Of a stretch of 64,000 nt of DNA, positions 1-14,000 are shown piece after piece (positions within the stretch are counted from its first letter, which is position 1; every line of letters begins with the position of its first letter). The translations under genes were made by a program, and so were the position numbers. The notes below the pieces were generated by a model. It was not told the DNA's origin. It worked only from the letters and a program-made list of their open reading frames with translations, and did not search any database. The stretch comes from Epinephelus fuscoguttatus. Lineage: Eukaryota; Chordata; Actinopteri; Perciformes; Serranidae. The DNA is taken from positions 19,261,037-19,325,036 of the forward strand of contig NC_064767.1 of the NCBI RefSeq assembly GCF_011397635.1. The letters are read 5' to 3'.

Positions 1-146
1 CGGCTCAGGTCTGTGTTGTGGTTAGCCACCTTCTCACTGTAGCGCTTGCTCAGGGCATCATACTCCTTCTTCACGCCCTCCAGCTTGTCCATGGCCGTGT
101 CGTACAGTTTGTTTAACACCTCTGATGAACCCTTCTCTCTCATTAC
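1..146 (-). CDS. dlg5: dlg5 coding exon 6 (truncated by window edge)
   Basis: The acceptor TTTCCAG lies at 153-147 and the exon starts in phase 0 with VMREKGSSEVLNKLYDTAMD and continues through YDALSKRYSEKVANHNTDLS. The human protein has the near-identical NKLYDTAMDKLEVVKKDYDA at this place. The exon runs off the left edge. Confidence 0.92.
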
Positions 147-3100
147 CTGGAAAGGGTGACAAAAGTTACATGAAATCACTAGACAGCTGGTGATAGTGTT
201 CACAATGTTGATGCCATCAGATGAAACTGAACTAAGCCTGTGTTTGCTGTGCCCCACCTTGGCAGCAGATGGCATCAATGTCTAGGTTGGGCTCCGTTTT
301 TAGAGCACAAGCAAACCCTGTGCCAGCTTAAACAATGGCTTTTTTTAAAAGTGCAAGTTCATTTCAAGAACTCCATTTATGCACGTTAAGTAAGACTAAA
401 TGACTGGCCTGCAAAATAACCATTTCATGTCTGGAGTGTGTCCTTCAGAATGCATTATTCACTCTCCGTGAGGCTGTGTATGTCTCATTACTGCAGGTCT
501 TGCTGATATGGCCCTCCTGATTCCTGACAGAGCTGCTGTGACCCGAGGGCTGTATTGACCTCGCCCGCACGGCACACACAGCAAATGCACTGATCTTGTA
601 GCTACATGGTTTGGGTCAGTGTGCCCTTTGCCCAAGCCAAAGCCCTTTTCTTCTGCGCTTGCCCTTTTCAGAATTGCTCTGTATGCATTTCCCTCTGCTT
701 GGCTGCCCTGTGCTCTTAACCACTGCAGTGCTCCCATGGGTGCTGTGTGAGACAGTGCTGCGTAGTAGTCCAATACGGGTCACAGCACCCTTGTGCTGTT
801 TAGAACAAAGTAAGGAAATATTGTTTGTTGCTCCAAAATTATGACTTCAAAATATAAAGAGGTGAAACCTCAGCACTGTTACAAGTATGTGATGCAGTAG
901 CAGAGGGACAAACACTTTTGGGAAAAAGCAGTTTGATTTTGTGTATTGGCTCCAGCATCTGTGCCATATCAGTATATCTCCTACGGCGATTCCTGCCCTT
1001 ATAACATCTGGACAGCTACAGCACACACCCACATGCGTGTCTCTGCCTGTGCTTGGATTTTACCTGCTGCTGCTGCAGCCGCAGGTCCGCTAACTCTTTC
1101 TGGTCTTGACTGTGCAATCGTTTGAGCTCCTCGCAGTTCTGTTTCAGGTGGTTGTGCTCTCGGACGAGTTGGGCGTTGTCCCTCCTGAGTGTCTCCATCT
1201 CCTCCTTCAGCTGCGTCTGCTCACCCAAGACGCGGCTGTGCAGCATGCTGAAGGGAGGAAGCGCACAGGTACATAAAGCAAGATACACTGTACATGCAAA
1301 TATACGCAACAGAAACTTAGGTATCAGAAACTTAGATTTAATGTTTTTAAGACCTTTTTAAGATAATTTTAAACCAAATTTAAGACTGATTTTCAAACAA
1401 ATATCTCTTTTTTATTCAAGCAATGCAAGTAAGTATATATGTGGTGCAGCAGAAGTAGGTTTTTATGTAAAAATATGGTTATTAGAGTGAGTTAAGTTAA
1501 TCAACATTTTGCCAAGCAAGTGTAAGTATACAGTAAAAAGACAGTATTAGGTTCAATCTTAAGTTTAAAGATCTGTAACATCAGAAGAGTGGACTTTCAT
1601 GCAAAAGAGCTTGACTCAATACGACAAAAAGTAATTTAAAAGTTGATCAATTAAATTAGATAAAATGGTTTTGGCAATTAAGATCTCACAGATTCAAATT
1701 TTAAACGACATTATGACTTTTAAGACCTATTTTATTATGAAATTAAAGACATTTTAAGACTTTTTAGGACCTGCAGACACACCGTTTGATGTTTTTAACA
1801 GGGGCTTAAACCCAAACAGGATTCTGCATGTACTTTGCAACATGTAAAACTTAAAAAATAAAGTGATTTCAGTGATGATCTTAATTTATGAACAGTATCC
1901 AAGAAGAGGACACTATCCGGACGGTTCTTTTTGGTAGATACATCTTTGTCTTGTTTTTTGTTTTTAATTATGTTTTTTTATTTTTGGTTTGAAATAAAGT
2001 CATTAATTCAGTACCTCTCTAGAAATTTCTGGCCATTGTGGGGAGTAAAAACCTTAACTTTTATGTTTGTAATATCATTGCTAACATCACTGATGTGCTT
2101 TCATTGGAGTGATTAAAGTCAAAACTGTATGAAGAATCCATGTTACCTATATGCTGTGTAAAATGTCTGCCTGATTCGCAATTAGCTTAATTTGACAACT
2201 TATGTTTTGTTTCTGTCATGTTAGAAAATATTCCAATTAGCTAAACACTCTAACAGCTAATGCACCGTATGATCAGTCTCTATGCTCCAGAAATTTTGCC
2301 TTGGCTTACGAGCTGTTAGGCTGAATAATTCAATCACATAAATGTCTCCATTTCCAAGCTTTTAAAACCATGCATGTCTTTTTTTTTTTTTTTTTTTTTT
2401 GTAGTGCCAATTCTCTTTCAATGTGAAAGCCAGCTGTAGCTCCGAGGGATGTTCTTTCAATTAGGTTAATTGCAACACCATGCCAGTATCTGCTACAACT
2501 CCAGTAAAAACAATGCAATAAAATGTAATTATTTCTGCGCTGAAAAGCGGCAGGTGGCAGGTGACACAATGTGCATCCTACGCTTACATCATTTGCACTT
2601 CAGTAAAGACTCCTGACACACAGTCGCCACTGCTTTCGTATGGAAATATAAGCAGCTAGATGCACAGCATGCAGGCATATTATGGGTAAATATTTAAAAG
2701 TGAAGCGCTGTGAGAGTCCTTCGTTGGCAACAAGAAAGGGAAAGGTGCCATGACACCTCACAGGAGAAATACTTACTGGTAGAAGTCAGCCTCTTTCACA
2801 GCTTCCTCACACCTCTTGAGCGTTTTGGTGTGCTGGTTCTGGAGCGACTGCAGATCCGCCATGGCCCTCATGCACTGGCTTTTCAGACGCTCATAGTCAT
2901 GACTGGCTTTGGAATTTGGCCTTCAGGGAGAAAAGCAGCAAAGGAATCAACCCTCTATCCAGCAGCCTTGTGCTATAATGTGGCCGAATGCCACTCAGAT
3001 AGGATGTAAAAGACTGAGCTGACCTTCCCCTTTTGTGAGAATTCATAAGATACAAATAAAATGTTCCACTGGATGTAAACAGCATTAAAAAAGTATGCAG

Positions 3101-6100
3101 TGATGTAAGCAAAGCAGCCTTCATATCATCTGTTGCACAAGAAACATCTGGTAACTCGAGCACATTAAACTTAATTAAGCAGCCAGTGTTAGAGCCCTCT
3201 CTCTGCGAGGTAGAGTCAACATTATTCCAGACAGCACAGAGTTAGTAGATGAAAACATGGCAGCCAGGAGTGAGGACACTGACAGTCTAGAGAGAGTAAA
3301 CATTAGCAGTCATAAACTGTATTCTAAGGTCAAAGTCAGTAGCTGAATCTGATGTGCTCCATTTAAGCAAAAAGCATCTATAATCACAGCAGACAGATTC
3401 ATAGACATCAGCCAAATTAAAGTGTTAGCAGGAGGTTTGAAAAAAAAAAACAGTAACAACAACGACTTGGCAGGCAGGCCGGGATTTGCACCTGCAGTCG
3501 TCGAATGTGGTCCCGGGCGATGCCAACGCCAGACGCTTGCGGAGCTCGTCCCTTTCCCTGGTCACCTGGCGGAGCTGGAACAAGATGGTGTCCAGGTTGT
3601 CGCCGGATGGCCGGTTGTCGTTGATGGCTGGGGGTGGGGAGGATGCTTCACCATTAACGGGCGAACCTGCAACAGTGAGCACATTACCAGAGGCTAGGAC
3701 TGTTGATCAGCACACACTGGAAAAGTTTCCCCCTTTAATTCAGAAGAGACACCCAAATGGACACATAACTTATCAAAGAGTAACCTTGCATCACATTTTA
3801 GTATTAGGAAGCAAAAGAGTTGAGCCCTGCCCAACATTCAGGGCAGCAGCCGCCTGTTATATAATCTGCGAGGGGGTTTCCGTGACAATTTGCTGTAAAT
3901 TTGCAGAAAATTAAGTCAGATCTACAAGACTACACCATCTGTAATCTCTGACATGAACATGAAAGGAGCAGATTTGGTACTTTCCGTGTGCTTCAAATAA
4001 GAGTAACCACATATGCTTTGATTAAATTTAAGCACTCGTGTTTGGAGCACTGAGGCATCTGAGGTCTTTGTAAAGGAATAATGAGTCCACACTGAAATAC
4101 TTCAGTCATAGTGGTTATTTTCAAGGAGAGTTCATTTTCTTTACCCTGGCCTTATGTTTCTGTTACAAGATCTGTTCCATTCTACCTGTCGTGACTGAGA
4201 TTAAAATTCACCTAATGGATTTCAGGGTGTCTACAGGTTTTAGACACTTAAATTTAATGCTTTTTGAGACCTTTTTAAGATAATACATAACCAAATTTAA
4301 GACAGATTTTGGACAAATCATTAGCCCTTTTTAGATAGGAGTTGTGCAAATTTGCAGGAAAGCTGAGTCAGTCCTCTTTCAGCATTGGCAGTATAAAAAC
4401 AAAATTGGGGAGTGCAGCAAAATGTCGCCTACCTACTTTTGTTTATACAGAATGTACCTTTTTCAGGGCAATGGGGGCATGAGCAAGTAACAAAACGTGT
4501 AGCTCAGCGTGTGACGTAAACAGTGACGTGCCGCAGCTAGTCAGTCCTTCGGCACTTCTCTCGTAAGTTGGCCCGTCCTTCACTGTCCCCGTCATCTGAT
4601 GGTTAATGGCCTCTTCACTTGCGAGGACAAGAAGGGCGCACAATACATTGTCTCTCCAGTTGCTCATCTTTACTGTGTCTGTCAGGTTTGCGTTTCCTTC
4701 TTGCTACTATGCTGCTCGCTAATTCCTGCTATCAGCTGTTTCATGTTTATCCACCGCCAGTGGCTCGCATGTGTGGCGTCATCAACAGCTCCTCCCACAA
4801 GTCTTCAACAGCCTCAGTCTGTTTAAGCTAAAAGGGTTACGCCAATACGACTACGAGGCGGAAAATTGGGCACCTCGGATCAACTCGCCAATCCAGCTCT
4901 GTGTGTCTAAACGCTCGCAGCTTGCTGGCAAAATGACCCAACATTCGCAGAAAATCTGGCAGTGTAAAAGGGGCCATTGTTTTTGCATCCAGGCATTGCA
5001 GGTTACTATAAAGCTAAGTATAAATGTCAGTAGTACATATGTGGTCTCCTGTGAAGTAGGTTTTATGTGGGAATATGGTTGCAAGAGTGGGTTAGATCAG
5101 TGGTTCCCAACTGCCCCAGGGTCCAGATTTCTCCTTAGTCATTAGTTCAAGGTCCACACAGTTCAATATATTCAGCGTCATACTTGCGTTTGGCCGTGTC
5201 GTCAAGCTAGTTTGCTGTCTCTGTAAAGTAGCTGTCCGTTAGTTATTTACTCTACAACAGGAAACTGCACTTCAATTGTGCCAGAAATTAACCGTACTTC
5301 AAAATAAAGTGTGTTTTGTCCATTCAGAATGGACCAGCGACCCACTTTTGGACCGCGACCCACCAGTTGGGAACCACTGGGTTACATGAATCGAATCGAA
5401 TTGATAAATAAAAAAAATTCTGCAATTAAGACACCACAAATTGAAATTTAGGACTATTTATGATTGTTCAGGCCCAGTATTTATAAAACTGAACTTAGAC
5501 ATTTTAAGGACCTGTAGAAACCCTGTAATTTGAACAGACATTAAAATAAAAATAATTTCTTTCACTGTGTGTCCTTGACAGTTTCCAAATACACACACTC
5601 TGACAAAAAAAACCCCATCCGTCATTAAGGAGTCATTTTCAGCCTTGTTTTCTTCATTGAAAAGAACACCCACAGCAGGAAATCTGAGGATTATGTCCAT
5701 CTTTGGCTCAACATTTGGCCCTTTTGTAGGTTTATGTAACACAGCTGAGTCATTTGGACCTTTGTCAACACTAGGGAAAGGCAAACATGGCTTCCTTAAG
5801 GAAGGAGGAAGACATTAGGGGAGTGTTTTTTTGTCCCAATGTGGGATTTAAAGGAAATATAAACTTCCTAAACTCTGTCCCTGAGCAGACAATCAGGAAG
5901 TGTGCTAATGTCAGCGCAAACAGCATCTCACAAGTCATAATGCAGCCATGCAGATTTTTCCTCTGCGCCGTGAGCGTGTGTTTGGAGATAGTGTAGAAGC
6001 TGTCTGACCTGGCATGACACACACAGCATAACAGGCATCATGGGTCCTTATACATACCGACACTACTGAGGGAGCTGCTGCTTTCTGAGTCAGAGGGCAT

Positions 6101-8001
6101 AGTGGAGAGAACGCTGTACGTGGAACCTGCCAAGACACAAAAGGCCAAGAGATACATTTAGATATGCAGCACTGATAGATTGATTAACCAATTAAACACC
6201 ATCCTGGATTAATTGCCTGTATGTGGTAAGGAATTAATATTACACCGCCAGCTTCATATTCCCTGCACAGCTGTATGATAGATTTGGTGCAGCGGTTTAT
6301 ACTTGGAATAATAACTTCAACGCTCCTTCTTAGGGGCTCTATATTATCACTCCAGACTGCCGTCGTCATTAAACCTCCTTTCCCTCGCTGTGCACTCTGC
6401 CTTGCTTTGATGTATAGTCCCTGTATGTTTCTGCTACACAGGCAGAATGTCACGGCTGAAATGGGATTTTCTCTTTTTATGTCAAGCACATAGAGAGAGA
6501 GGGGCAGAGAGAGACAGAGAGAAAATGGTTCTCTTTCTGAATAGCTGTACACACCGTTAAGCTGGGGGATATTTCACACGGGCTACCACAATCCATAGGA
6601 GAGGCTATGCAGGTCCCCATTATGCTGCAGAGTCCCTGCTCCAAAGGGCAACAGAAACATGGCCGACAACATGGACAGATTTTTTTTTAAAGGCTTGTGC
6701 TTATTGCTGAAGGCATCACCTCCTGTATTGTACAGTAAAACCTCAGTTTGGATCCATATTTTCCAGGAGGAGCAGATGGGTTTTACTTAGATTTCTCACA
6801 CATCTAAACTTGGTGCACTGCCATAAGACACTGATCACCACAATGTACAGAGAGAGAAAAATGAGGAAAAGACACAAATGAGCTACTGGTACATGGCTTT
6901 TAGTGAGTACAAACAATAAATGGTTCAAGTGTGTAGGTTTTATGTATGGGCATTTTTAGAAATTTCCATATTGGAATATTCATTCATTTTCCGTAATCGC
7001 TTATCCTGTTGGGAGTCACGGGGGACTGGAGCCTATCCTAGCCAAGATTGGGTGAGAGGCAGGGTACACCCTGGACAGGTCACCAGACTATCACAAAGCT
7101 GACACATAGAGACAGACAACCATTCCCACCTACGCCCAATTTAGAGTCACCAATTAACCTGCATGTCTTTGGACTGTGGGAGGAAGCTGGAGTACGTAAG
7201 TATATGGTTTGAAATGAAAAGCCAAGCTAAAATGCAGGTGGAGGCTAGGGTAAGCCTACCTTCAGTATTGCACAGACCATAGGCAATAGTTATGATACGC
7301 AAGATTAACGTTAAATAGCTTGCACTGCACATTCATTTTGTTTATTTTGTCAGAATACTTACAAACATCACGCTTATATCTGGTCGCCATTTTGTGTGTA
7401 ACATTAAGTCACGTGACATCTGACTAGAAATGTTGAACGTTATCTGAGCATACCTGTGCAGATAGCAGATATTCACAGATATCCATCCAAAAAATGAGCT
7501 TTTATTATAGAACTAGCTTATTTTTTATATAAGATACATATTTTTCTCTTACAAAGCAAACAACAAGCAATTACTCCACAAGTTGTATAAATACTGATGT
7601 CCAAATTGAGTAAAAACAGCAAATCTTCATGTTGACGAAACAAGACCCAGAGAAATGTTTTGAATTTATACTTGGAATATCACTAAAAATAATCAATTAT
7701 AAAAATGTTTGCTGATTAATTTTTTTTTGTAAATGTTTTTATTGATTTTCAATGTTTTTATCCTGCAACAAAGACGCAAAACATGTATATTTGACATCAA
7801 TTCAACCATTCCTCAACTGACTATAAAGAAAAACTGTTCACTGTGTTTACTGACAACTTAAAATCAGAATCCCTGATTCCATCCATCCATAGGATTGCAG
7901 GTTACGAGATACACTCAGGTAAAGGAGGGAAGCTACCAGAACTTCACCAGATAATTGTATTAATCATTCAAATAAATGTAGAGAGAGAGGGGGAAAGAAA
8001 G

Positions 8002-8039
<38 letters not shown>

Positions 8040-11000
8040 AACTCACAAAAAAACCCAAACAAAACAAAAACAAACTTCCGGTGTAGCTAATGGCAGAGTA
8101 GGCAACTGTCAGAAGAGCTCTGTTGCGATTCAACATTTATTCAACAGTTGCTATATTTTTACCCATCTAAGACTTCGAGAACCCGCTGCATCCAGTTCAA
8201 CATGGGCAAAATGACCATAACCAAGGGCAAAAACAAAACGAACAAACAAGATGGCGGTGCTGATGACTGTCCAGCTAACAGTGACGCAGCACAGTCCACC
8301 GGTATCTCTAGCTGATACAAAAACTACTCACAAGTATGGAGGAGTGAATCATTGCCAATGGCTGCACAAATCTTATCCAATCATGCTTCTATTGCCAGAC
8401 ACGACCAGTCGATTCAGGATATTGAAACATCAATGAACGACTTCAAGGAGAGAATCATGATTCATTTCTATCTGTCACTGACGAACTGACCAATCATTTT
8501 AGGTCCAGAAAAATTCCAGGAAGATATGTACACATTGGCAAATAATGGAGTTTTAAACCAGCATAAAACCAGCACAGTGAGGCACAGATAATACTAATCA
8601 AATGTGATAAATGCACGCCAAACACATGGACAAAGTCTTCCTGTGTGCAGGGTTTAAGAGAGCGGGGGAACGGTAGCTGGCTTTGTCAGCAGCAGGCAAT
8701 AGATTGACGCCAACTGTTCTAGATCTCCATCTCTGTCCTTGCCTCCCCACTGGGTTTAGCTACAACTCTGGCTCCAGCCCTCAATGTGTGACAAGGCCAA
8801 GCCTAATTAACTATGAGCTCTGTGCGACTGAGCCACTCCATCTTAGGCCCCGCAGACAGTGGAGAGGAGAGGGGGGCAAGAGGGGAAGGCATGGAGCAGA
8901 GGAGGACAGATGAAAGGAGATAGCCTAACTAAGTCGCAAAAGAGATAAGGAGGGAGGGTGTTTGAGAGACAAAGAGGGAGAAAAAAAGAGAGAGAGAGAG
9001 CGAGGAGCAGGGCGGAAAGGCTTTTAATCTGTTCTGACATTCCCTGATGCTCAACACTTTTACTCTGCGAAGGGCTCCGAGCACACGGCTTTGATTTCAT
9101 ATTGTTCCATCAGACATGACGAGAACCACTCTGGGGCTGCGCAGCATTAGTCCTGTACAATCAACACGGCTATGCAAAAGGCTCTTGCTCATTTCCATGG
9201 CTGCATTGAAAAGCAACAACTGACTCCTTGAACCCAGCGTCTGACTGACAAGCTCTCATAGTGGAAGACACTGAGAGGTATTATGCCATCTGAGCTGAAG
9301 GATTAAGTCTTTTTAAAATTCTGTACAGAGTCTGTAAAGCTCTGTGCCAGAGGAAGAAAAAAAGAGCTGTAAAATGCAGCTTCTTGAATGTTGTATTTTG
9401 TGGTTTGGAAACCAAAACACTCAAATAAATTAAAAACCCAGTAATCTCCACGGCTGAGGACACTCGCCAATCAGCAGGCAGCTTTAACTCCCACGAACAG
9501 GGCAATTCTGGGACAATCCTCGGTATCTCACAATCTGATTTGGCTGCGAGGACGACTACGTGCACCAAAATTCCCACATTTAGATCACTGTCACGGGCTG
9601 ATTAGTTAACCCCACGAGCGCGCCGACGAATGCAGTATAGATTTGCATGTCGGATACAAGCCAGCTATCTGGTGGTCGATGGGTCAGCGGCATTAGCCTT
9701 TTCCAACACGCTTTTAATCATCGATAGCAATTAGCACCAGCCACAGTCAATGAGGCTGGTCATCTGTAAACAGGTTCACGCATCAATAAAGCAGGCATCC
9801 ATTAGGGTAGCATAGATCTGATGATCTACAGTGGGGGAATCCGCTTGCCAAAACACAGTCAGATAAAACAGATCAAAGCTGAGAAATCGTACCCAACACA
9901 CACTTTTAAAAGATAGATACATCATGGCAGGTTTTAAAGGAGCTAATAGATATGTATGTATGTGGAGTGAGCATCTACTGGCTTCCCTACACTCTAAGGT
10001 GAGAAATATTCCAGTGGAGGACCTGAGGCAACAGCAACAAAGGCCTGTCGCTGTGATCTAAATAGGTCAGGGGAGTACTCGCCCTACCTAAGGGGTTCCA
10101 CTTCCCCCATGCTCCTCTCCTCCGCTCTCCCCTCTGCCTTCCCTCCCAATCAAGCGATGTGCTCAGCAACCAACAGTTGCTTCAGACAACCAGATTATGT
10201 TCTCCAGCACATAAAGCAGGATGACATGCGTTGCCATGGTGAAACCGGATGAGAGGAATAGTAAATTCTGCAGCGTGGTGGAAAAAGAAGAGCATGAGAG
10301 TTGGGGAGGCTGGTGGAGGAGAGTCTTATCAAAGAAAGATGCAAAGTCTGGCTCCCACCGTCGGGTGAGACTAAATTATTCATCACTTCCAGAAAATTCT
10401 CTTATCTGACGATGAGAGCGTCTCCCAAAACATAAAAAACGTATGATTATCATCCTGATTGGACTCTGCTGCTGCTTCAAACTCCCTTTATCGGGAACGT
10501 GTTGACAAGCCTTGAAACTATGGATTCGAAGCAGCCGAGGCGTCTGCTCTGTTCCCAAGAACGCGCAAGACACCATTTTCAGGGCCACTTGGTAAAAGAA
10601 CAGCATTAGCATTCCAAAAATAATACTGTGTGCTATTCTTTATTAGCCGCTGTCAGCTCTTCTCACTGTCAGCGAGCAGCAGTGATTAAAAAAAAAAAAT
10701 AAAGGAAAAGAAAAGAAGTCACACACCAAGAGGCGAGTAGCGCCTAAATAGCCTCTGTGGTCTTTCTCCTTTTGTGTCCTCAGCTTCACAGCCATTAAAC
10801 CACAGAAGCGCAAATAATAGCAACACTAATAATACGCTTGAAAACTACCCACTCATTTTACAGTGTGCTTAAGAGGGGCCGAGCAATGTGTCAGCAATAA
10901 GCCAGAGAGCATCTCACAACTCTAAATCCTGGCTGTGGTTCTGCTCACAGTATGGAGGATGTAGTTCCACTTAGTGATGCACACATCCCACCTGCTACCT

Positions 11001-14000
11001 GCTTAAACTCAGGATGTTCACAGATAGTAAAGAGGAGAGAGTGGAGAGGTGTCAAGGAATGTGGGGGAAAAGGGGAAAGTAATGCTTATAGCGCATTATT
11101 GCTGTTATATTATTATATATAACTGGATTAGGGTTGGGCAATATATCGATATTATATAGATATTGTGATAATTGAGTAGATACTGTCTTAGATTTTGGTT
11201 ATTGTAATATCGAAAGTGTTGTCTTTTCATAGTTTTAAAGGCGGCATTGTAATAAAGTGGACTGTTCTAGCTGTTTTATTATAGAGCTGCAACAACTGTC
11301 AACTGTTAAACTAATCAGCAGCTAATTGGAGCCCAGAAAAAAAATTCTCTGCTTTCAGCTTCCTACATGTGAATATTTTCTGGTTTCTTATCGACAGTTC
11401 ACTCAACTATGAAAATATTAGCTAGTTGCCTTATTCTATTATCTGGCTTTACCCACTTAGTCATTATATCCACATTACTGGTGATTATTATCAAAAATCT
11501 AATTGCGTGACCTAAATATTTTGTGAAAGTATCAATAGTCAAACCTACAATATTGTCACACTATCAGTAGAAGTATCAAAAATATCGTGATATTTGATTT
11601 TCTCCATATTGCCCAGCCCTAAATTGGATTAACATCTAAGCAGTACTTTAATACTGTAGGTGGTCATGGTGGAGCTGATTTAAACTGCTGTTTCGTAGTA
11701 GTGCGAATCATCAGAGGCCCTGTGACACGATATTATCACGATACATAAGTTGTGATAAAATATCATTGCGATTTCAAATATGATGAAATAAAATATGCAG
11801 TAAATCGGAATGGTGGAATTAACTCTTATCATGATGGCCTACTGGCAGATGCCGGCATAAAATACAATGCTTTTCAAATGTGCACATCCACTGGTCAAAT
11901 AAGAAAACTACTTTAAATTTGGTTACATGTAATAGATGTTATTTTTATTTTTATGCAACATTTTCAAACAGAACCGTAAAATTCATCCTGCTTTAACTGG
12001 CTTGGAAGATGCCTACTTCGACTGAGTCGCATAATTAAAGGTCTAGTGTGTAAGATTTAGTGCCATCTAGTGGTGAGGTTGCAGAACTGAAACTTCTCCC
12101 ATGTGCCAAGTGTGTTTGAGAACTACAGTAGCCAACGTAACAACATTTATCTAGAGCCAGTGTTTGATTTTCCCATTCTGGGCTACTGTAGCACAACATG
12201 GAGAACTTTGTGGGAGAGGACCCACTCTGTGAGTAGATATAAAGGTAATGAAAACAGAACTGTTCTTATTTTCAGTTGATCATAAACTAATGAAAACATA
12301 ATTATGAAAATGATATACCATTTCTGCCAATAGATACCCCTATATCCTAAATGCTGGACCTTTATAGCTTCATCTTATCGGCCTGTCATATCAGCAAAAG
12401 TGCTTTGTTTGGGCTGATGGCACTATTTTTTTTAAAGCCTTTATCTGCCAATACCGATGATGTGCCGATATTATCACTCATCCCTAATCCTAATCTATAA
12501 CAATGCATCATATTCTATAAACTGCATTATATTCCATAAACGCAGAGCAGTAGTAGTGGTGCCTGATCCTCACCACAAAATCTATGTGAAGTTTAAATTA
12601 TGGTTACTGCATCTGAAAATCTGCTGGAAAAAAAAAAAAAAAACCCACAACATAAATTCCCTTGTCCAATCCCCTCCCTGTAATCTGGGACTTCCAGTGA
12701 GCCATGTAGTGGGCCAAACTTCTGGGGAGGCAATGACACCACAGTCCAAGATTCTGGGCAACGGGCCAGTGAAGCCTTGCTGCGGGGGTAAAGGATTGAT
12801 CATCTGATTTAAGGAGTCTACACTGAGCATAAACATGAAGACATCTAACATGATGACTCCATGAGGCAGGATTACTCCACCGCACGCACACCGCCTGACT
12901 CACAGCTCCATGTTCATCTAGGCCTATGGTCAAAACCCACGCACCTTTCTCACTCATAGGTCCAAGTCTGCCCTGCGGCATGTCTCAAAATAAGAACTGT
13001 CTTACTCTTGATTGAAACGCAAGATGCAGACGCAGACTTATAGTCATTTTGATTTGTGTAACACTCTGGGACATGAGGTGAAAAAGACGTGTGGAAGAAG
13101 ACCTAAAAAAGGTCCTTCGCCTTGAGCCCAGCGGACCTTTCAGAAGTGCTGAGCAGCGCCAAAGTCCAAAGAAAAAAAAAGCCCCTGAGTGCAATCCAGC
13201 CCTGGCCTATTATCAGCATGCCATAATGGTTTCTCTCTGCAAAGAGCCCTACCTCAGCATAAATGAGACATAATTTTGTTTTTGAACAGCTTGCCTGTGC
13301 CAAGGGTTGGGTCAAAAACTAAAAGGTGAAAGATGTCTGCAACATGTCCTCCAAATGTTCTGCTACTTAATGTTGCTAGTACAAATACGAGCTAAAACAC
13401 TGCCCCCCCCCCCTAAAAAAAAAAGTCTGTCTGTGTGGAATAAACCCACTGCTGGAATTTGGGCAATCTTTGTGACATTCCTTTCATGTCTAATCACAGA
13501 GGAGGCTGTGTTGATTCAGACAGCATTTTCATAGTGCATTGAGATAATTCAGTGATTAAACTGCTCTATAATTTTTTTAAAAGGTCACCAAGAGAAAGGA
13601 GTCTAGTGCGGAAGAATAGTGCACATACTTATTAGTCGGAGCTAACGCTGCAGAGACGACAGATGGGCTTTTTCCTATTGTGTACCGCAATTATGGGGAA
13701 CAAAATGTGTTTCACTACACTCCCATATAGCCCACCGGATGATGTTAAAGCTTGGTGACACATCTGAATGATTCTGGCTCTTCCATGCTCGTAAATAATT
13801 GTATGTTTTTAATGAAGCATGTGCACCATCAGAAAGCTGCCTTTGGCATGAATGTTTTCTTCATATTTCTGACAAGTGAATCACCCAGATGCTCCGAAAC
13901 AACCCAGCAGACAGGAACCAATCACTGAAAAATCTAGTCTGTCTCATTTGGGCTTTGGCTCCCACTCATGCCAATATCAAAAATATGAGCACTAATTGTC

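Noticed and set aside
7843..8214. A 123-codon plus-strand frame through the GA repeat
   Set aside because: The middle is Glu-Arg repeat from (GA)n, and the rest matches no family. Only the frame starting at 8202 was kept, as a tentative L1 remnant.
12582..12981. Two overlapping minus-strand frames of 89 and 125 codons
   Set aside because: They contain a Phe run from a poly-A tract, have no splice context and no recognised homology.
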